Below the pieces are notes generated by a model, which worked only from the letters and a program-made list of their open reading frames with translations, was not told the origin of the DNA and searched no databases. The position numbers were made by a program, and so were the translations under genes. This document shows, one piece after another, positions 37,475 through 45,142 of a DNA stretch of 64,000 nt (position 1 is its first letter; every line of letters begins with the position of its first letter). Origin of the DNA: CBDHFQ01 sp965262565 (GTDB lineage: Bacteria > Bacteroidota > Bacteroidia > J057); assembly GCA_965262565.1 (NCBI GenBank), contig CBDHFQ010000029.1:1-64000 (forward strand). The letters are read 5' to 3'.

Positions 37475-38272
37475 TTATCTACCTGCACGCTGTAGACTAT
37501 TCTGCGTGAAGTCATTTTCCGATATGCCTGTTTTGAATTGGTAATTTTCAAAAGTGAGAATCGTTTCTTTATTGGTCTGATGATTCACCATATGCATTTC
37601 TCCCGCTCTCCAATACTTATCGAGATATTGTTGATAGTTGTTGTAATCCAGCGTTTTCAACAAAGCATTTTTCCTGTCATAGAATTCAATTTTCTCTAAT
37701 CTGTGGCCTTTTTCTGCAGATTGATGATACCAAACAAGCTGACGAGCATATCCTGATTTAGGATCTACAGGAATGCGTTCTACTAGAAAACATGGTTCTC
37801 CTTCGACTTCTTCCTCTTTGATAAATGTGTAGGTGTACTTTTCGACTTCCTGAGAAGAAAGGTCTTCATAGGCAAATTCACTACCTACAAAAGGTCCGGA
37901 CTTATTATCGGAAGAAATTCGCTTGACCCTCTTTACTGCTGGCAAATAAAGCCATTGATCATCTGAGGTCGTTTTATGGGTGTAGGTCAATGTGGCTGTA
38001 CCTTTTACATCTCTGGGAGTATGAAAAACGATCAGCGACCGATCTCCATCAGTTTGCATTTCAAGGGTATTAGTAGACAGAGAACGTTCACTAGTTTGAC
38101 CTTGCTTATTTTTTAGTACCATCTTCAACTCGACTTCTGAGGATTCAAATCCCTGGTCAGCTTGATCTGCCATTTCTGCTATTTCTAATCCGCGTTTTTC
38201 CGCTTGCTGTGCTTGAAGAGAAATAACTCCTGACAGTAACATGACGAAACATCCTATTTGAATAAGTTTCAT
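37475..38272 (-). CDS. outer-membrane lipoprotein-sorting (LolA-like) protein
   Basis: A 265-residue exported protein with a signal peptide (MKLIQIGCFVMLLSGVISLQAQ). The body matches the LolA-like outer-membrane lipoprotein-sorting family found next to RND permeases: VELKMVLKNKQGQTSERSL, LIVFHTPRDVKGTATLTYTHKTTSDDQWLYLPAVKRVKRISS and GPFVGSEFAYEDLSSQEVEKY. This family is thought to shuttle lipid or lipoprotein cargo in the periplasm. It follows the RND gene after 34 bp, with the barrel gene downstream, so the three genes form a trans-envelope module. The cargo is unknown. Confidence 0.88.
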   Translation of the reverse strand: MKLIQIGCFVMLLSGVISLQAQQAEKRGLEIAEMADQADQGFESSEVELKMVLKNKQGQTSERSLSTNTLEMQTDGDRSLIVFHTPRDVKGTATLTYTHKTTSDDQWLYLPAVKRVKRISSDNKSGPFVGSEFAYEDLSSQEVEKYTYTFIKEEEVEGEPCFLVERIPVDPKSGYARQLVWYHQSAEKGHRLEKIEFYDRKNALLKTLDYNNYQQYLDKYWRAGEMHMVNHQTNKETILTFENYQFKTGISENDFTQNSLQRAGR

Positions 38273-38306
38273 AAGTTTAATAGCGTTTTTAAAAGGTAAT
38301 TAGAGA

Positions 38307-40700
38307 TTAGGCGCCTGCTCCCTGAAGAGCAGGAGGCACGATAGGTTGTTGATTGTCTTTATTAGATGATGTTAAAATGAGTAGTGCAGGTAATAACAAG
38401 AAATCAATGACCAATGCCAGAATGATAATGATGGCGGTTATTTTGGCCATACCCGAATTCATTCCAAAGCTGGATTGGGAAAGAATAGTGAAGCCTGAGA
38501 TGAGGACCAATGTGGTTACTACCAGTGCTTTTCCCACCGTTCCAAAAGCATATTTTACCGCATCTGTGGGACTTTTTTGTTGTTCTCTTCTGGCTCTCAA
38601 ATATTTTGACATAAAGTGAACGGTGTCATCTACGATAATCCCTAGGGTCATCCCGAACACAATTGCAATGCCTACATTAATGGTCCCGCTGACCAGGGCC
38701 CACACTCCAAATCCTACGGCAATAGGAGTTACATTAGGAATCAGGCTAATGATCCCATATTTAATGCTTCTTAGGGATAACATGAGGATCAATGAGATGA
38801 GGAGTAAAGCGAAAATAGAGCCTGTGATCATACTGTTGATTTGGCGTTTAGACAGATGGGAAAACATTAGGGTACTGCTGGTCCCATGCGTAAACATATA
38901 ATCCGGTGTGTGATCCGATAACCATTGCTCAGCTCGCTCAGTGAATGCGATCATTTCTGAGCTGGAGATATTTTCAATGGTAGCGGTAAGTCTCGTTTCT
39001 GATTTATCTACATTGATTTGATTATTCAGGTCGAGGCCATAAGGAAGAGACAGTTCGTATAGTAATAAATACTGCGCTGCTTCTTCTCTATTATCGGGGA
39101 GTTTATAATAACTCAAGCTATCCCCATGCATCGATTTATTCACTCTTCTTGCTACTTCCCGATAGGAATTGACATGAATCACCTCAGGCTGTTCATACAA
39201 CCAATTTTCAAAAGCGGCTAGGTATTGTAGATATTCTGGATTATTGACACCACCACTTTCTCCTGCACCGAGGGAGAATTCTACATTGTAAATACCCGTT
39301 AGGCGTTCGCTAATGAAATCAGTATCGGTTCTAAATGTTACTCTATCATCAAAATATTCAACAAATTCGTCATTCAGATCATTTCTAATGGCCAATAGGG
39401 ATAGACCTATAATTGCGAATGTACTAATCCATAAGACGGTCTTTGGTCTGGCGGTAACTATACCAGCAATTCTTTCCAGGAATGGGTAACTCTCTGTTTT
39501 AGAAGTAGCAGATGCTCCTGCTTTAACGTTAACGCGGACGGGTAGTATAGCCATCAATGCAGGAAGGGTGGTAATGGAAAATGCAAATGCCGCTGTCATT
39601 CCCATAGAAGTGATATTGCCTAAATCCCAAAATGGCGGTACATCGCTAAAATTCATGGTCAGGAATCCGATCACAGTCGTTAAACTGGTAATGAATACAG
39701 GCATAAAATTTAGTCTTAGGCTTTCCTCTATTGCCTGGTGTTTACTAGATCCATTACGCATGTATTGTAACATAGTGATCAGTACATGAATACTATCAGC
39801 TATTGCAAGCGTCATGATAATAATGGGTGCTGAAGCAGAAGGAGGGGTCAGCTTAATTCCCAGCCAACCAGTCAGCCCCATTGCTGTCATAATGGATAAA
39901 ATAATTACAATTAAGGTACTGAATGTTCCGCTGATAGATCTGGTCGCTAAATAGATCGCCAGGATAATAACCAGGAACATCAGGGGCATCAAGGTGGAGA
40001 AATCCTGTTGTGAAGCTTCGAAAAATGCCCCACTGAGCATGATCAATCCTGAGAGATAGGTTTTATGTCCAGGATGATTAGCTTCAAATTCTTCGGTTAT
40101 CTTTCTCACATAAGCGATGACTTCATTAGGTTCAGTCGGATCCTCACCAGGTAATTTAACTGTAATATTTACTGCCGTAATATCTCCCTTCTTACTTACT
40201 AATCTATTCACTAACAGTGGTTCATTAGTAGCAATTTTTTTAATAGCTGCTAAACTGGAATCAGTTTTAGAAATAGCTTCTTCTACCAAATCTTCGACAT
40301 ATAAATCGTCATTTTCTGCGCGAGTGTGCTGGAAATTTGTTACTGCATCTACACGAGTCGAGTAAGGAGTTTGCCAGGAAGCCGTTGTGAGTTCCTCAAT
40401 AGCCGCCAGGGTTTCTCGAGTAAACACTTCCCCATTTTCCGGTTCGATGACGATAAGTACGTTATCATCTTTGGTGTACTTGGCTTGTAAAGCATCATAA
40501 GCCTGAAGTTGAGGATTATCTTTGCTAAAAAAGACGTGATAATCTCCATCAAACCCTACATATTGTCCTCCGTATCCTGCCGCTACAGCTAAAAATATAC
40601 TTAGAATGAGGACCGACCATCGCCTGCGAATGATCAGACGAGCGAAGCGAATGGTAAATGGATTTGATTGTCCGTTCTGATAATGAGGTGTTTGAGCCAT
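38307..40700 (-). CDS. RND-superfamily MMPL-type transporter
   Basis: A 797-residue inner-membrane transporter of the MMPL/RND type. Two halves each carry a large periplasmic loop and about six membrane helices; typical segments are DGDYHVFFSKDNPQL near the N-terminus, IMTLAIADSIHVLITMLQYM at the first block and IVFGMTLGIIVDDTVHFMSKYLRA at the second, the latter containing the conserved aspartates used in proton coupling. Substrates of this subfamily are lipids or hydrophobic compounds; none can be named here. It is transcribed with the LolA-like and barrel genes and lies downstream of a TetR regulator on the same strand. Confidence 0.94.
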   Translation of the reverse strand: MAQTPHYQNGQSNPFTIRFARLIIRRRWSVLILSIFLAVAAGYGGQYVGFDGDYHVFFSKDNPQLQAYDALQAKYTKDDNVLIVIEPENGEVFTRETLAAIEELTTASWQTPYSTRVDAVTNFQHTRAENDDLYVEDLVEEAISKTDSSLAAIKKIATNEPLLVNRLVSKKGDITAVNITVKLPGEDPTEPNEVIAYVRKITEEFEANHPGHKTYLSGLIMLSGAFFEASQQDFSTLMPLMFLVIILAIYLATRSISGTFSTLIVIILSIMTAMGLTGWLGIKLTPPSASAPIIIMTLAIADSIHVLITMLQYMRNGSSKHQAIEESLRLNFMPVFITSLTTVIGFLTMNFSDVPPFWDLGNITSMGMTAAFAFSITTLPALMAILPVRVNVKAGASATSKTESYPFLERIAGIVTARPKTVLWISTFAIIGLSLLAIRNDLNDEFVEYFDDRVTFRTDTDFISERLTGIYNVEFSLGAGESGGVNNPEYLQYLAAFENWLYEQPEVIHVNSYREVARRVNKSMHGDSLSYYKLPDNREEAAQYLLLYELSLPYGLDLNNQINVDKSETRLTATIENISSSEMIAFTERAEQWLSDHTPDYMFTHGTSSTLMFSHLSKRQINSMITGSIFALLLISLILMLSLRSIKYGIISLIPNVTPIAVGFGVWALVSGTINVGIAIVFGMTLGIIVDDTVHFMSKYLRARREQQKSPTDAVKYAFGTVGKALVVTTLVLISGFTILSQSSFGMNSGMAKITAIIIILALVIDFLLLPALLILTSSNKDNQQPIVPPALQGAGA

Positions 40701-40866
40701 AAGAAAATGCTATGAGTACGATTATCTGATGGAATAATTTTGCCTAAGGCCAATAAGAAATGAAAGAACGTTTCGAATATATTTGTATTATGGTCGATAT
40801 GAGATTAAATTTTTTTACTTTGAGCATACATCGGATTAGGGAATCAAAGAAAATTTTTTGGACTAT

Positions 40867-40889
40867 TCGAATAAATGCGTTTCTTATTC
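40867..40889 (+). repeat. direct repeat copy 1, possible regulator site
   Basis: TCGAATAAATGCGTTTCTTATTC: 21 of 23 positions are identical to the copy at 40969-40991, 102 bp away. The core GTTTCTTA reappears within the palindrome in front of tetR (41854-41870), which suggests a shared binding protein. Confidence 0.6.
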
Positions 40890-40968
40890 TATACTTAGTC
40901 TAAAATTGGTGTTCATTCAAATAAGTAAACTTTACTCAGCGGACATAGAAATTAATTAGCTGTACGTA

Positions 40969-40991
40969 TCGAATAAAAGCGTTTCTTAGTC
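40969..40991 (+). repeat. direct repeat copy 2, possible regulator site
   Basis: TCGAATAAAAGCGTTTCTTAGTC: differs from copy 1 (40867-40889) at two positions. The 102 bp spacing is about ten helical turns, compatible with binding of two regulator dimers on one face of the DNA; this is inference from sequence. Confidence 0.6.
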
Positions 40992-41155
40992 GAATTTTTG
41001 ATAAAAAAAAGAGCTTTATAACATATATGCTAAGTAGTTTATTAAGTAATTACAGTAAAATAGGTCCCACTTAGATATATCCAGAATATTTAACGGTATC
41101 AATCTTGAAACGTTTCGACTAATTTGGTTTTTTGGTCGGAAAAATCAAAAAAAAA

Positions 41156-41755
41156 TTATGGTCTAATTCCTTCCAGCAAAATATCCAGCATTTTCTCAAA
41201 ATTTTCCTCGAATTCTTCCCTTTTATCTTCAAAAATGATTTGCATATAAATACCTTTATAGAACTTGCTAATCATGTATGCCATGAAATGCTGCTTTTCT
41301 TCTGGAAGGGGTAAAATTTCTCCCTCTTCTTTAGCTTTTTCCAGAGACTGATAAATTAAGAAAACCTGGAACTCTTCGAATGATTCTATAGAAGCTTTAA
41401 AGCGTTTCAGGCTGGTAAAAAATGTTTCCTTGAAGGAGTCTCCGAACACCTGGTATGTTTCGAACATTTTGGCCTTGCAGTAAAAGAGACAGAGTAGCTT
41501 TTCTTTAAGAGTGGACTTATGGTATACATTTTCCTTTAACTCCCCCATCATTTCATTGCATTCCCAGTCCAGCACAGAAGCGAAAATTTCATCTTTATTT
41601 TTATAGTAATGATAAAGTGTACTTTTCCCTTTACCTGCCTTATCTGCAATTTCTTCCATACTGGTTTTTTTTAATCCAAACCGTTGGAATAAACTTCTAG
41701 CAGCAATTAGTATTTCATCTTTTATTTGTTCTTCTTTTGGCTTTACATCCTCCAT
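41156..41755 (-). CDS. TetR/AcrR-family regulator
   Basis: A 199-residue repressor of the TetR/AcrR family. The N-terminal helix-turn-helix (about 13-58) has EILIAARSLFQRFGLKKTSMEEIADKAGKGKSTLYHYYKNKDEIFASV, the family signature. The C-terminal half is an all-helical ligand/dimerisation domain without a recognisable ligand class. It lies upstream of, and on the same strand as, the RND operon, and is divergent from the alpha/beta hydrolase gene. It is a likely repressor of both, acting on the palindrome upstream of its own start and on the repeats before the RND gene. Confidence 0.93.
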   Translation of the reverse strand: MEDVKPKEEQIKDEILIAARSLFQRFGLKKTSMEEIADKAGKGKSTLYHYYKNKDEIFASVLDWECNEMMGELKENVYHKSTLKEKLLCLFYCKAKMFETYQVFGDSFKETFFTSLKRFKASIESFEEFQVFLIYQSLEKAKEEGEILPLPEEKQHFMAYMISKFYKGIYMQIIFEDKREEFEENFEKMLDILLEGIRP

Positions 41756-41853
41756 AAATACACGTGCAATTTCACTCTTTTACTCATTGTATAATAAAAT
41801 AATGATTCTTTTCAAAACCCTGTATAAAAAAGTGTTTCATTTACTTAGAGATA

Positions 41854-41870
41854 TGTTTCTTAAAGAAACA
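41854..41870. promoter_or_regulatory. candidate TetR operator palindrome
   Basis: TGTTTCTTAAAGAAACA is a 17-bp palindrome, symmetrical around its central A, sitting in the 149-bp gap between divergent tetR (start 41755) and the alpha/beta hydrolase gene (start 41905). Its arm TGTTTCTT matches the core of the repeats before the RND operon. Palindromes of this size between a TetR gene and a divergent gene are the usual place for the operator. Confidence 0.65.
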
Positions 41871-41904
41871 AATATATTTAATAGGATTTTTTATATGTAC
41901 AACG

Positions 41905-42777
41905 ATGAAGGCTAGCATTTGGTTTGATCAGGGAAAGAACAAGAAAATAAAAGATATACATCTCTTTTATCAAGTAGGAGGAGAAGGTGAACCTCTGTTG
42001 CTCCTACATGCTTATCCTACAGCTTCTTATGGTTGGCATAAATTATGGCCAGACTTGGCAGCCTCTTCCTTTTGCCTGGCTCCAGACATGCCAGGGTCTG
42101 GATTTTCGGATAAACCTACTTCCTATTCTTACAGCATCCTTCATTTAAGCGACATCATTGAACATTTATTGGAAGAATTAGGGATAACTGAATATCATAT
42201 ATTCGCTCATGCATATGGCGTATCAGTAGCTCAGGAATTGCTCAGCAGGCATTATTCGGGACATTTGAATCGAACCTCCCATATTAAATCAGTTTGCTTT
42301 TTAAGTGGAGGAATCTTTCCTGAATTAGCTCACATAAGCTTTATGCAAAAATTTTTATTATCTCCATTTGGAGAGATCATTACACAGCTATTCCCCGCAC
42401 CTTATAAAGCGTTTAAACGAAATTTTTCGAAAACTTTCGGCCCTAATACTCAACCTTCCGAAGAAGAAATGAAGGAGTACTGGAAGATCTTGACATACCA
42501 TGATGGACATAAGAGGGTACCTAAAGTAATTAGATATTTGACTGAGCGACTGATCCATCGGAATAGGTGGGTGAAGGCTATGCAACACACCAATGTTAGG
42601 CTGGGATTCATTAATGCGGTAGAAGATCCCATCCTAGGTAAGCCTATGAGTCAGCGCTGGGAGGAACTCCTACCTCAACATTTTTTGTATAACCTGAATA
42701 TGCCTTTGGGACACTATCCTCCACTGGAAACTCCCCAAGAAGTATTAAGCGCATATCTCAACTTTCGGAACACATAA
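41905..42777 (+). CDS. alpha/beta hydrolase-fold protein lacking the nucleophile
   Basis: A 290-residue alpha/beta hydrolase of the MEST/haloalkane-dehalogenase-like group. It has the oxyanion-side LLLLHAYPTASYGWH, the strand-5 elbow FAHAYGVSVAQEL, an acid region NAVEDPILG and the catalytic-histidine region LGHYPPLETPQ. In close relatives the elbow reads HDYG, where Asp is the nucleophile; here the residue is Ala (codon GCA), and the usual HGFPT is HAYPT. The acid and histidine regions look intact. It may therefore be inactive as a hydrolase or act as a binding protein. It is divergent from tetR across a palindrome. Confidence 0.85.
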   Translation: MKASIWFDQGKNKKIKDIHLFYQVGGEGEPLLLLHAYPTASYGWHKLWPDLAASSFCLAPDMPGSGFSDKPTSYSYSILHLSDIIEHLLEELGITEYHIFAHAYGVSVAQELLSRHYSGHLNRTSHIKSVCFLSGGIFPELAHISFMQKFLLSPFGEIITQLFPAPYKAFKRNFSKTFGPNTQPSEEEMKEYWKILTYHDGHKRVPKVIRYLTERLIHRNRWVKAMQHTNVRLGFINAVEDPILGKPMSQRWEELLPQHFLYNLNMPLGHYPPLETPQEVLSAYLNFRNT

Positions 42778-42782
42778 AAACA

Positions 42783-42824
42783 TCAGGTTACCCTTCGTTC
42801 AGCAAAACTGAGTGAGTAACCTGA
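42783..42824 (+). terminator. stem-loop after the hydrolase gene (possible terminator)
   Basis: A 9-bp inverted repeat (TCAGGTTAC at 42783-42791 and GTAACCTGA at 42816-42824) starts 5 nt after the hydrolase stop. No T run follows on the plus strand, so its function as an intrinsic terminator is uncertain; it may stabilise the mRNA end. Confidence 0.4.
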
Positions 42825-43046
42825 CAGCTAAATAAGACACTTTATTATAAAATGAGGATTACTGGAACAATATAGTAACTTTTATTTATAAAAGTATTAC
42901 TATTTTCTATGATAGTTTGTTTTTAATTGGCTTTTGATAATCTGCGGCTTATTCATTATTCTTGACAATCCCTAAAACTAATCGGCTATGGGAGTTGTCT
43001 TATCAAGTATCATTACGAAAGTATACAATAACCATTATTCCTGTAT

Positions 43047-44282
43047 ATGGTAACATCATCTACTTCCTCTTCGATGCCGACCATCGTTTTAACTGTCTTT
43101 ATTGATCTTTTAGGCTTTGGAATCATCATTCCCATTTTAGCTCCTTTACTACTTGATCCGGGTGATATGTTGGCTGGAATGGAAGAGGAAAATAGAAATC
43201 TGGTTTACGGTTATCTCATTGGTAGTTATTCTATTTCGCAATTCTTTTTTGCTCCTTTTATAGGTGCTTTATCTGATCGTTATGGACGAAAGTCAATTCT
43301 GTTTATCAGTTTAATTGCCGGATTATCAGGATATTTAATTTTTGCTTATGGAATATATACTCAAGATCTGATCCTTTTATTCGTGGGAAGATGTACATCT
43401 GGAATAGCTTCAGGGAATCTGGCCATCATCTATTCTGCTATAGCTGATATAAGCGAACCCGAAGAAAAAGCGAAGAATTTTGGATTGGTAGGAATGGCTT
43501 TTGGCATAGGTTTTATATTTGGACCTCTGTTAGGTGGCGTATTATCTGATAAGGAAATTATAAGCTGGTTTAATTTTACTACGCCCTTTTTATTTGCTGC
43601 TTTGCTGGTTGTATGTAATCTATTGCTCGTATTTACCAGCTTCCCCGAAACGCTGAAACATCCGAATAAAAATGCACGACTTTCATTACTATCTTCTGTC
43701 AGGGATTTAGGTAAGGCAATGAGTAATCAACAATTAAGAGCTATTTTCCTGGTTATTTTTTTGATCAATTTTGGGTTTACTTTTTTTACTCAGTTCATAC
43801 AGCCTTTCCTCATCAAGAAATTTGGATTCGATCAGTCAGATATTGGTTTTTTGTTCGGTTTTGTGGGAATATTTATTGCCATTACGCAAGGTCTCATTGT
43901 TAGATATGTGTCTAAATTTTACGGTCCCGTGCCAGTGGTAGCCTTATCTACCTTTATGTTGGGAGTAGTTTTTCTCTTAATTCTCGTCCCAGAAACTACC
44001 TTAGGATTATACCTAATTATGCCTGGTGTTGCTTTAGCGCAAGGACTTGCCAACCCAAATCTATATGCCATTGTATCAAATTCCGTCCCTAAACACCTTC
44101 AGGGAGAAACTTTGGGGATGCAGCAATCTGTTACTTCTATTGCCCAATTTGTTCCTCCAATTATTGGTGGCTATGTGTTGTCTATACAATTTACATTTCC
44201 AATCTGGCTGGCTGCAGCAACAACATTGTTAGCCTCGTTAGCCTTTATTATCCAGTTTGGTTGGAAGGATCTGAAAGCATAA
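43047..44282 (+). CDS. MFS transporter (TetA-like drug:H+ antiporter type)
   Basis: A 411-residue, 12-helix major facilitator. The start TIVLTVFIDLLGFGIIIPILAPLLL, the motif GALSDRYGRKSILFISLIAG (motif A: G-x-L-x-D-R-x-G-R-K) and GRCTSGIASGNLAIIYSAIADIS are characteristic of the TetA/DHA1 branch. It probably exports a drug or metabolite by proton exchange; the substrate is unknown, and resistance to tetracycline cannot be deduced. It stands alone, upstream of the TPR/TonB operon. Confidence 0.92.
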   Translation: MVTSSTSSSMPTIVLTVFIDLLGFGIIIPILAPLLLDPGDMLAGMEEENRNLVYGYLIGSYSISQFFFAPFIGALSDRYGRKSILFISLIAGLSGYLIFAYGIYTQDLILLFVGRCTSGIASGNLAIIYSAIADISEPEEKAKNFGLVGMAFGIGFIFGPLLGGVLSDKEIISWFNFTTPFLFAALLVVCNLLLVFTSFPETLKHPNKNARLSLLSSVRDLGKAMSNQQLRAIFLVIFLINFGFTFFTQFIQPFLIKKFGFDQSDIGFLFGFVGIFIAITQGLIVRYVSKFYGPVPVVALSTFMLGVVFLLILVPETTLGLYLIMPGVALAQGLANPNLYAIVSNSVPKHLQGETLGMQQSVTSIAQFVPPIIGGYVLSIQFTFPIWLAAATTLLASLAFIIQFGWKDLKA

Positions 44283-44398
44283 GGTTCACCTCCCGCCGAC
44301 AATCCTAAACCATCCACAGATCTTTTTTGAGAAAGGATTCTCAAGGCTGTAACATGCTTATGTATTTCATTAACAACATTTATTTGACTGTAATCAAC

Positions 44399-45142
44399 AT
44401 GAGACATTTAGCATTTTTATCAGCGAGCCTATCCTTTTTGTTTACCTTTTTTCCAAGCTATTCCCAGGAAATGGCTGTATTGGATTCTATCCAGGAGCGA
44501 CTAGACAAAGCGATGAGTTTATCTTTTGCTACTCAATCCGATAAAATAGAGCCAATCATAAACGAATTAACAGCTGATCAATCAGAAGATATGGATGAGT
44601 GGATTCCCTATTGGACAGCTTATGGGTACTATCACTCAGCGATCTTCTACATGAACATGGAACAGAATGATAAAGCGGAAGAATTAACTGAAGCAGCTAT
44701 TTCTACTTTGGAAGAGATAGCTAAGCCTAATGCAGAGCATCATGTGCTGTTAGGATCTTCTTACAGTCTCGCAATCACTTTCAGTACCATTCAGGCCGTC
44801 ATTCTTAGCTCTAAAGCGGAAAAACAATATCAAAAAGCACTAGGATTGGCGCCGAATAACTTACGTGCGCATTTAGCCATTGGTAGAAGTGATTATTATA
44901 AGCCAGTGATGTGGGGTGGAGGGAAAAAAGTAGAATCAATGTTGACCAAGGCCCTTTCACTACCTGTAAAGGATATCGATAGTCCTTATGCGCCTACATG
45001 GGGAAAGGATCAAGTGTATATATATCTGGTAAGATATTATCAGAGAGAGGCTAGAACAGAAGATGCAAAATTGTATGTTCAAAGAGGATTAAAAGCATTC
45101 CCTTCTGATTATGAACTAAATATGCTCAGGGAAGAACTATGA
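44399..45142 (+). CDS. exported TPR protein preceding a TonB receptor
   Basis: A 247-residue protein from the ATG at 44399 (MRHLAFLSASLSFLFTFFPSYSQ, signal peptide). An open frame extends upstream to 44327, but the signal peptide marks the real start. The body contains TPR-like helices (YHSAIFYMNMEQNDKAEELTEAAISTLEEIAK, SSKAEKQYQKALGLAPNNLRAHLAIGRSDYY, then a third repeat near 210-230). Its last codons overlap the TonB receptor start as ATGA, so the two are translationally coupled. It may be a periplasmic partner of the receptor; its role is unproven. Confidence 0.82.
   Translation: MRHLAFLSASLSFLFTFFPSYSQEMAVLDSIQERLDKAMSLSFATQSDKIEPIINELTADQSEDMDEWIPYWTAYGYYHSAIFYMNMEQNDKAEELTEAAISTLEEIAKPNAEHHVLLGSSYSLAITFSTIQAVILSSKAEKQYQKALGLAPNNLRAHLAIGRSDYYKPVMWGGGKKVESMLTKALSLPVKDIDSPYAPTWGKDQVYIYLVRYYQREARTEDAKLYVQRGLKAFPSDYELNMLREEL

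Larger units (their letters stand above)
40701..41155. other. 455-bp regulatory gap between tetR and the RND operon
   Basis: This AT-rich stretch holds no gene. It contains two near-identical 23-bp direct repeats (40867-40889 and 40969-40991), a perfect palindrome GAAACGTTTC at 41107-41116, and an inverted half copy (AATAAGAAATG) near 40752-40762 followed by AACGTTTC. These make it a probable multi-site regulatory region for the RND operon (see separate entries). Confidence 0.6.
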
